From Micrococcaceae bacterium UBA4005 (GTDB lineage Bacteria > Actinomycetota > Actinomycetes > Actinomycetales > Micrococcaceae): a stretch of DNA of 12,583 nucleotides. Positions 1 through 5,316 of the stretch are shown piece by piece (positions within the stretch are counted from its first letter, which is position 1; each line of letters starts with the position of its first letter). Location: contig DGBL01000032.1 in assembly GCA_002384315.1 (NCBI GenBank), forward strand, positions 11,333 to 23,915, in the 5' to 3' direction. A program made the translations under genes and the position numbers. Below the pieces are notes generated by a model. It ran no database searches, was not told the DNA's origin, and saw nothing but the letters and a program-made list of their open reading frames with translations.

Positions 1-67
1 GGCAGACGCGCTAGCTTGAGGTGCTAGTCCTCGAAAGGGGGTGGGGGTTCAAGTCCCCCTCCGCGCA
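1..67 (+). tRNA. tRNA-Leu(GAG), 5' end outside the window
   Basis: The 3' three quarters of a class II leucine tRNA is visible. The anticodon stem is CTAGC (11-15) with GCTAG (23-27), enclosing the loop TTGAGGT (16-22) with anticodon GAG at 18-20, which reads CUC/CUU leucine codons. A long variable arm (about 28-42) follows, as in tRNA-Leu. The T arm is GGGGG (43-47), loop TTCAAGT (48-54), CCCCC (55-59). The 3' acceptor strand TCCGCGC (60-66) is followed by discriminator A at 67. CCA is not encoded (CAC follows), which is common in Actinobacteria. The acceptor 5' strand and the D-arm start lie upstream of the window. Confidence 0.93.
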
Positions 68-104
68 CACTGTGAAATATCGGGACATCAGTCGCGACAC
101 GGAC

Positions 105-140
105 AACGCCCCGGTCTTCGGACCGGGGCGTTTTTCTTTT
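105..140 (+). terminator. Rho-independent terminator after tRNA-Leu
   Basis: A perfect 10-bp stem, CGCCCCGGTC (107-116) with GACCGGGGCG (121-130), closes a TTCG loop, giving the very stable cUUCGg tetraloop. A T-rich tract (131-140, TTTTTCTTTT) follows, and AA at 105-106 can pair with its first two Ts. Orientation and T tract fit termination of the tRNA transcript. It may also stop the leftward operon ending at 170, although the T tract on that side is poor. Confidence 0.93.
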
Positions 141-169
141 CCGTGCCTACCGCTGATGCCATATCCCCA

Positions 170-892
170 TCACAGGGCAGAGCTAAGCATTTCTGCCGCG
201 ACCGCAACGCTGAGGCCGATGACTATACCGAAAAGCGCCAGCCAGACGGGTGAGGGGATTCCGGACAGCCGCGCAAGAAGGTACGCATCGGATGAATGTA
301 GCTCCCGCCGTCGGCGTGTATGGACGCTAATAACCTTCGCCAGGTCCCGGAGCGCACCGACCAGCAACGCTAACCCGACAATGAGCACTACGTGTCCCAG
401 GAGTTCGGGCGTGCCCCACCACAGCAGCGCCACCGCCACGGCGCTCAGCCCCAGCACGATCACAGCCCCCTGGAGATTGCGCACCAGCAGTCCGGTCAGG
501 AGGAGCAGCCCAGTTCCGCCCACCAGCCCGGGCACGGCCCACCCGTCTAGGGCCAGCCACACCATGACGGTTCCGACTATCGCCGGTACCGGATAACCCC
601 AGAAGGTGCACCACCCGGCCCGCCACCCTCCGCGGCCCATACTGGTGGTCAGACCGGAATGGTCGAAGCGCAGCTCAATACCGGTGACTTTCTGGCCGAC
701 GCCGAGGGCTGCCGCAGCATGGCCAGCCTCATGGACCAGTGTGAGGAACAACCCAAAGTACCGCCAGGTCGCGCGCGGTATGGAAAGCATTGCCACACCC
801 GCGACGACGATGCCTAGCTCAGCGCCGGACACCGCCGGCGGAACGGACTGGACAAAGAGCGTCTCCCACACCGGTCCGGCCGGAAATCGCAC
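170..892 (-). CDS. M50B-like membrane zinc metalloprotease
   Basis: The 240-residue protein is a predicted polytopic membrane metallopeptidase of the M50 (site-2 protease-like), M50B-like type. The zinc-binding/catalytic HExxH motif is HEAGH at residues 54-58, inside a hydrophobic helix. Further hydrophobic segments lie near residues 22-37, 103-118, 122-137, 142-158, 164-181 and 215-233. The conserved SDA (201-203) and GIPSPVW (211-217) near the C-terminus fit this family, which lacks the classic NxxPxxxLDG motif of S2P. No PDZ domain or signal peptide is evident. The start is GTG at 892-890. It shares one base with the TAG stop of the upstream MaoC gene (TAGTG), so the two are probably translationally coupled. 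It is the last gene of the thiolase-fabG-maoC operon. The substrate is unknown, and a link to lipid metabolism is inferred from position only. Confidence 0.85.
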   Translation of the reverse strand: MRFPAGPVWETLFVQSVPPAVSGAELGIVVAGVAMLSIPRATWRYFGLFLTLVHEAGHAAAALGVGQKVTGIELRFDHSGLTTSMGRGGWRAGWCTFWGYPVPAIVGTVMVWLALDGWAVPGLVGGTGLLLLTGLLVRNLQGAVIVLGLSAVAVALLWWGTPELLGHVVLIVGLALLVGALRDLAKVISVHTRRRRELHSSDAYLLARLSGIPSPVWLALFGIVIGLSVAVAAEMLSSAL

Positions 893-1815
893 TAGGGTTC
901 ACCGTCAATCCATCCGGAAAAGTGCGGACGGCTGCTGCCCGCCGTCCAGCCCTGAACCTCCCAGCCCAGCGCCGTCGTCGCCGTGCCCACAGCGTAGGGA
1001 CTGATCGGGCGGACCGTAATTTCCAGGGTCGCGGGAAGCCGCACCGGGGTGTGAAAGGATATGCCCCAGCGCAGCGGCCCCGCGGGCGGATCACCCACGT
1101 GCCCGAGCATGCGTCCGGCAAGGTACATTCCGTGGGCTATCGGTCCCTTGATACCGAGAAGCTTGGCGGGCAGCCTGCCGAGGTGGATCGGGTTCCAGTC
1201 GCCGCTGACACGGGCATACCGTCGCCCGACGCCGCGGTCAAGGTGCCAGCGGGCAGTAGGCAACGGTGCCTCCCAACGCTGCCCGGGGCGCTGCTGCTCC
1301 GGTTCGGGCGGACTGGCCAGGAAGACTCCCGGGGCGAGGTAGGTTGAAGTGCCCGCCCATACGGTGCTGCCGCGCCTGGTGAGGGTCGACTGGACATCCA
1401 CCTGGGTCCCGGTGCGCCGCACGCTCAGATTTTCGGCGCACGATTCCACCGCCAGTTCATCCGAAGCCTGCACGCCGTCCCACTGTTCCGCCACGGTGCC
1501 GATGTGGACCATACCGACTGTAGGTAGCGGAAAGTCGGGTCGCGCCATGAGTGCCATCGCCTGCGGAAAAGCAAGAGTATGCAGGTAGGAGGATGGGAGT
1601 GCGTTCCGAATCGGCGCACCGATGCCCCGCTGAAAGGCTTCCAGCTTGCGCGGGTCAATCCTGACAGGCTCGGCCGGAAGCCCGCGGTCCGGGAGCGTCC
1701 GCGGACGTTCGTGCCCGGGCAGGCGGGCCACGAGCGACTGGGTCAGCGCACGTCGATAACTCGCCGCGAGTCTCTGTTCGGCCCCGTCGAAGGGTGCCGC
1801 GCGGGGACGTTTCAC
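892..1815 (-). CDS. MaoC-family (R)-enoyl-CoA/ACP hydratase, HtdX-like
   Basis: This 307-residue protein probably has two hot-dog folds. The C-terminal half carries the hydratase-2 signature YARVSGDWNPIH, with the catalytic Asp/His pair at D206 and H211, followed by GPIAHGMY. The N-terminal half lacks that motif and is likely a degenerate fold. The family hydrates 2-trans-enoyl thioesters to (R)-3-hydroxyacyl thioesters, or runs in reverse. Layout and length resemble M. tuberculosis HtdX (Rv0241c), which also neighbours fabG4. I chose GTG at 1815, whose GTGA overlaps the fabG stop by 4 bases. An alternative GTG at 1839 adds 8 residues and has AGGTGG seven bases upstream, so the start is uncertain. 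The stop shares a base with the next start. Role in the operon: the hydration step between the oxidase and the FabG-type dehydrogenase. Confidence 0.88.
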   Translation of the reverse strand: MKRPRAAPFDGAEQRLAASYRRALTQSLVARLPGHERPRTLPDRGLPAEPVRIDPRKLEAFQRGIGAPIRNALPSSYLHTLAFPQAMALMARPDFPLPTVGMVHIGTVAEQWDGVQASDELAVESCAENLSVRRTGTQVDVQSTLTRRGSTVWAGTSTYLAPGVFLASPPEPEQQRPGQRWEAPLPTARWHLDRGVGRRYARVSGDWNPIHLGRLPAKLLGIKGPIAHGMYLAGRMLGHVGDPPAGPLRWGISFHTPVRLPATLEITVRPISPYAVGTATTALGWEVQGWTAGSSRPHFSGWIDGEP

Positions 1816-3188
1816 GCCCCGACCAGGTGCTGGCCGCACACCCGCACCACCTGACCGTTGATCTCAGCGTCGTTTCCGGCGGCGAGGAAGCCGATGGTTT
1901 CGGCGACATCGCCCGGAAGCCCGCCCTGCTGGAGGCTACTGAGCCGGCGTGCGACTTCCCGGGTGAGCAGCGGAATGTTTGCCGTCATCTCGGTCTCGAT
2001 AAACCCCGGCGCCACCGCATTGATCGTCCGCCCGGATCCGGCAAGTTGGCGGGCGGTAGATTCGACCATCCCGATCACTCCGGCCTTGGAGGCCGCATAA
2101 TTGCCTTGTCCCTTGTTCCCGGCGATGCCACTGGTCGAGGCGACACAGATAATCCGTCCATCTTGAGCGAAGGTCTCTGATTCCACAAGCACCTGATTGA
2201 TCGCCAATTGCGCTTCGAGGTTGACCGCCATCACCGATCGCCACCGATCAGCGGTCATATTAACAAACAGCTTGTCCCGAGTGATACCTGCGTTGTGGAC
2301 GAAGATATCCAGCGCCCCGAAACGCTTCGCCGCAAGACTCGTGATGCGAGCACCGGCGTCTTCGGCGGTGATGTCCAGTTGTAGCGCCGTGGCTCCCTTA
2401 CGATTGGCGACTTCAGCCAGGAGTCCACTCGCCGCAGGCACGTCCACGGCGATTACGGTGGCTCCCTCACGGCGCAAAACGTTAACGGTCGCTGCGCCGA
2501 TTCCCCTTGCAGCTCCGGTGACGACTGCGACTTTCCCCGCGAGTGAATGCTCAGCCGGGGTCCATATGCACTCCAGGGAAGCGCCGAGGGCGCCCGGAGC
2601 CTGCACGTCGACGAACTGTCCGTCCACATAAGCGCTCTTGCCGGAAAGGAAAAATTCCAGCGTCCTGAGAGCCCCGGGCGCGTCCGCAGGGACGTCGCCG
2701 TGAAGAACTATTCCATTCGCAGTAGCGCCACCGCGAAGCTCGCGGGCTAGCGAACGCACCGCCCCGAAAACGGCGTGCCTAGCGGAGGCTTGGGCTATTC
2801 CTGACACCCCTGCTCCTGACACCCCTGCCGGGCTCCGCGAGATGGTCACCACGCGCCCGCCGGGCGCCAGGCCCCGCAGTGCCGCCCCAAGCTCCAGTAG
2901 CGGTTCGGCAAGGTCCGCGGGCGTTTCGATCGTGTCGAGCGCGACGACGACGGCGCCATGGCTTTGACCCGTCGCGGGATGTCTGCGAACGTCCTGCCCC
3001 CATCGGAGCAGCGCCGCCGCGAGCAGATCAGCTCCCGACCCCTCCCCCATGACCAGAATGGGACCCGGGACCAAGGGGCCACCAGCCTGGTACCGCCGTA
3101 GTTCTGCCGGGCGCGGCAGACCGATTTGCTTGGCGATTCTGTTGGCGAAAGGCGTGTTCACCAGGCTGAGATAGTAATCCGCGCTCAT
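1812..3188 (-). CDS. fabG4: Two-domain 3-oxoacyl-ACP/CoA reductase, FabG4-like
   Basis: At 458 residues this is about twice the usual FabG length and matches the high-molecular-weight FabG class typified by M. tuberculosis FabG4 (Rv0242c). Residues about 1-210 form a degenerate flavodoxin-like N-terminal domain. Residues 215-458 form a complete ketoreductase SDR. Visible there are the NAD(P)-binding TGAARGIG (224-231), HNAG (298-301, in place of the usual NNAG), catalytic N323, S351, Y364 and K368 (YAASK), and the C-terminal GQVVRVCGQH. FabG4-type enzymes interconvert 3-oxoacyl and (R)-3-hydroxyacyl thioesters. D249 after the second strand suggests an NAD(H) preference, which is inference. 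The ATG lies 3 bases after the thiolase stop, and the stop overlaps the MaoC start. Residues 121-130 contain a repeated AGVSG from a 15-bp tandem duplication. Confidence 0.93.
   Translation of the reverse strand: MSADYYLSLVNTPFANRIAKQIGLPRPAELRRYQAGGPLVPGPILVMGEGSGADLLAAALLRWGQDVRRHPATGQSHGAVVVALDTIETPADLAEPLLELGAALRGLAPGGRVVTISRSPAGVSGAGVSGIAQASARHAVFGAVRSLARELRGGATANGIVLHGDVPADAPGALRTLEFFLSGKSAYVDGQFVDVQAPGALGASLECIWTPAEHSLAGKVAVVTGAARGIGAATVNVLRREGATVIAVDVPAASGLLAEVANRKGATALQLDITAEDAGARITSLAAKRFGALDIFVHNAGITRDKLFVNMTADRWRSVMAVNLEAQLAINQVLVESETFAQDGRIICVASTSGIAGNKGQGNYAASKAGVIGMVESTARQLAGSGRTINAVAPGFIETEMTANIPLLTREVARRLSSLQQGGLPGDVAETIGFLAAGNDAEINGQVVRVCGQHLVGA
2800..2829. repeat. 15-bp in-frame tandem duplication in the fabG4-like gene
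   Basis: Two adjacent 15-base units (2800-2814 and 2815-2829) are identical except for the last base (T versus C on the plus strand). On the minus strand they encode AGVSG twice in the N-terminal domain of the reductase. The length is a multiple of three, so the frame is kept. Confidence 0.9.
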
Positions 3189-3191
3189 GGA

Positions 3192-4505
3192 CTAGCGCGC
3201 TTCCAGGATTGCCACAACGCCCTGGCCTCCGGCAGCGCACACCGACACCAGCCCCCGGCCTGAACCTTTTTCCGCCAGTGCGGCCGCGAGCGAGGCGACG
3301 ATCCGCCCACCAGTTGCCGCGAACGGGTGCCCGGCCGCCAGTGAGGATCCGTTGACGTTGAGCTTGCGCCGGTCGATTGCGCCCAGGGCACCGGTCAGGC
3401 CCAGCCGGGTTTTGCAGAAGTCCTCGTCTTCCCAGGCCGCGAGAGTGCTCAGCACCGTCCCAGCGAACGCTTCATGAATTTCGAAAAAATCGAAGTCGTC
3501 GAAGGTCAGGCCATTACGTTCAAGAAGTTGCGGCATCGCATAAACAGGAGCCATGAGCAGCCCGTCCCGGCCATGAACGAAGTCCACCGCCGCGGCCTGC
3601 GCGTCCACGATCGTAGCGAGGATCGGCAGATTCCGGGAGCGGGCGAATTCTTCGGAACCCAGCAGGACGACCGCCGCGCCGTCCGTCAACGGTGTTGAGT
3701 TCCCGGCGGTCATCGTCGCCGGAAGGGCCAGGTTCTTCCCGAACACCGGCGGCAGCGTTGCCAGTTTTTCGAGCGTTGTCTCCGGCCTCAGCGTCCCGTC
3801 GCGGGTCAATCCGCGGTACCCAGTGACCAGATCCGAGAAGAATCCCCGTTCGTAGGCGGCTGCCAGGTTGCGGTGGCTGGCCAGCGCAAGCGCATCCTGG
3901 GCTTCCCTGCTAACCTTCCATTCCGCCGTCGTGATGGCCTGGTGTTCTCCCATCGACAGCCCGGTCCGCGCCTCGGCGGTTCCCGGGGCGCTCGGTCGGA
4001 GATCCTTCGGTCGCAGGCGGGCGAAGGCTGCCGCCTTTGCCCGCGTCGTTTTCGCCCGTGCGGCCTCGAGCAACACGCGTCGGAGCCCCTCGCTCACAGC
4101 AATCGGCGCATCCGAGGCCGAGTCCACTCCCCCGGCGATCCCGGATTCGATTTGACCCAACCGGATCTTATTAGCCAAGCCAATAACCGTCTCCAGACCC
4201 GTTGCACACGCCTGTTGGAGATCGTAGGCGGGAGTCTGTGCGGAAAGGGCCGAGCCCAGCACGGCCTCCCTGGTCAGGTTGAAGTCGCGGGAGTGCTTGA
4301 GGACAGCTCCAGCTGCTACTTCGCCGATCTGCTCGCCCTGGAGCCCGAAGCGCGCCACCAGTCCATCCAATGCCGCGGTGAGCATGTCTTTGTTGGATAC
4401 GTTCGCATACGCTCCGCCAGCCCGTGCGAACGGGATTCTGTTTCCGCCGATCACTACTGCGTGCCGAAGATTCGGCGTGGGTGGGGCCTCGTGCTTTTCG
4501 CGCAT
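3192..4505 (-). CDS. Acetyl-CoA C-acyltransferase (thiolase), FadA/FadI-type
   Basis: This 437-residue thiolase performs the last step of beta-oxidation, CoA-dependent cleavage of 3-oxoacyl-CoA, or the reverse condensation. All catalytic residues are present: nucleophile C100 (QQACATGLE), H344 (EIHEAFAG), H393 (GHPFAATGGR) and C423 (CAAGGQG). The GHPFAATGGR form is closer to the FadI/trifunctional-protein-beta and mycobacterial FadA2 branch than to GHPxGATGAR biosynthetic thiolases. The length is normal for that branch. The start is ATG at 4505, with AGGAG seven bases upstream. It is the first gene of the leftward operon and is divergent from the TetR gene across a 79-bp regulatory gap. The stop lies 3 bases before the fabG ATG. 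Whether it degrades or extends chains cannot be read from sequence; context favours degradation. Confidence 0.95.
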   Translation of the reverse strand: MREKHEAPPTPNLRHAVVIGGNRIPFARAGGAYANVSNKDMLTAALDGLVARFGLQGEQIGEVAAGAVLKHSRDFNLTREAVLGSALSAQTPAYDLQQACATGLETVIGLANKIRLGQIESGIAGGVDSASDAPIAVSEGLRRVLLEAARAKTTRAKAAAFARLRPKDLRPSAPGTAEARTGLSMGEHQAITTAEWKVSREAQDALALASHRNLAAAYERGFFSDLVTGYRGLTRDGTLRPETTLEKLATLPPVFGKNLALPATMTAGNSTPLTDGAAVVLLGSEEFARSRNLPILATIVDAQAAAVDFVHGRDGLLMAPVYAMPQLLERNGLTFDDFDFFEIHEAFAGTVLSTLAAWEDEDFCKTRLGLTGALGAIDRRKLNVNGSSLAAGHPFAATGGRIVASLAAALAEKGSGRGLVSVCAAGGQGVVAILEAR

Positions 4506-4569
4506 GGATGTACTCCTGGTCGGACGGGCGTTCGCAGCCGCTGGTCAGTTAGAGACCCCCAGCGTACCT

Positions 4570-4584
4570 GATACTCTCGGTATC
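4570..4584. promoter_or_regulatory. Candidate TetR operator shared by both operons
   Basis: GATAC (4570-4574) and GTATC (4580-4584) form a perfect 5-bp inverted repeat around TCTCG. It ends directly before the TetR GTG start at 4585. It lies in the spacer of the predicted thiolase-operon promoter and overlaps the predicted TetR -10. TetR regulators usually bind palindromes in their own divergent intergenic region, so autoregulation plus control of the thiolase operon is the natural reading. The arms are short, so the true site may be longer or elsewhere. Confidence 0.5.
4572..4577 (+). promoter_or_regulatory. Predicted -10 of the TetR-oxidase operon (leaderless)
   Basis: TACTCT fits the actinobacterial TANNNT -10 and lies seven bases before the GTG start at 4585, the spacing seen for leaderless transcripts. 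No Shine-Dalgarno sequence precedes that GTG, which agrees. The -35 region (around 4549-4554) is weak. Confidence 0.42.
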
Positions 4585-5304
4585 GTGAACAGTGCAGAAC
4601 CTCTCCCCGCGTCAACCGACCCACCCCCTGTCGATGGTCGCGCCAGCCGCTGGGATAACCACCGCGTCGAGCGCCGTCGGGCGCTCATCCGGGCCGCACG
4701 GAAAGCTGTCGACGCACTGGGGCCTGGCGCTTCGATGGAGGAGATCGCGACAGCTGCGGGGACTTCGAAATCCGTGTTTTACCGCTATTTCGGAGACAAA
4801 ACAGGTTTGCAGCACGCCATGGCCGAGCTAGTCATCGCACAGATGAAACACAAGATCGTTGATGCCGCAAAAATGGCCGCAACACCGCGCGACGGACTCC
4901 GTGCCATGATCTCGACCTACCTCCAGATAGCAGCGGCGTCACCGAACGTGTATTCCTTCGTGACCCGCGTCCGAGGCGCAGATCTGACACCGCCACAGGA
5001 CCCTGAGTCCCCGGACGCGGTCACTGATTTCCTGGCTGCGCTCACGGATCTGCTTGCCTCCCCGATGCGCGGCCACCTCGGCGGAACCCTGCGCCAGGGC
5101 CACACATCGACCGGTCTTGACTATCGGTACTGGCCCCGCTCCGCGATCGGGATGGTGCGCGCAGCCGGTGAGCAATGGCTATCCACACCGCCTGGGCGGG
5201 ACAAACCCGCCGAGGACCAACTCACTGACGCGCTCACCGGTTGGCTGTTCGACGGCATTCGCAACAGTGCACCTCCCACCTCTCCCCCGCCCGCAAACTC
5301 CTGA
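4585..5304 (+). CDS. TetR-family transcriptional regulator
   Basis: This 239-residue TetR-type repressor has a DNA-binding helix-turn-helix at residues 50-72 (SMEEIATAAGTSKSVFYRYFGDK), preceded by the usual first helix (28-45). The ligand domain (about 75-225) is too variable to name a ligand; an acyl-CoA is the obvious guess from context. An open frame extends upstream to 4279, but that would overlap the thiolase coding sequence and add unrelated residues. GTG at 4585 gives a normal N-terminal arm. It is divergent from the thiolase operon and lies 12 bases before the oxidase gene, so it probably shares a transcript with it. Likely role: local repressor of both lipid operons. The C-terminus is Pro-rich. 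Confidence 0.9.
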   Translation: MNSAEPLPASTDPPPVDGRASRWDNHRVERRRALIRAARKAVDALGPGASMEEIATAAGTSKSVFYRYFGDKTGLQHAMAELVIAQMKHKIVDAAKMAATPRDGLRAMISTYLQIAAASPNVYSFVTRVRGADLTPPQDPESPDAVTDFLAALTDLLASPMRGHLGGTLRQGHTSTGLDYRYWPRSAIGMVRAAGEQWLSTPPGRDKPAEDQLTDALTGWLFDGIRNSAPPTSPPPANS

Positions 5305-5316
5305 GAAGGAAACGTC

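Larger units (their letters stand above)
4561..4589 (-). promoter_or_regulatory. Predicted promoter of the thiolase operon
   Basis: On the minus strand, TTCACG (4589-4584; four of six matches to TTGACA) lies 17 bases from TACGCT (4566-4561), a TANNNT -10. This predicts a start near 4554 and a leader of about 48 bases ending in the AGGAG site of the thiolase gene. The spacer is occupied by the GATAC/GTATC palindrome, the expected place for a repressor site. Prediction by eye only. Confidence 0.5.

Noticed and set aside
790..1347. 185-codon open frame antisense to the MaoC gene
   Set aside because: It is low-complexity, Arg/Pro-rich, and opposite a gene with a clear hydratase motif.
3873..4571. 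232-codon open frame antisense to the thiolase
   Set aside because: It is a GC-driven shadow frame over a well-supported catalytic gene, with no recognisable domain and no ribosome-binding site.
4279..4584. Upstream extension of the TetR frame (102 more codons)
   Set aside because: It overlaps the thiolase coding sequence on the other strand, adds residues with no TetR similarity and has no ribosome-binding site. GTG at 4585 gives a normal TetR N-terminus.
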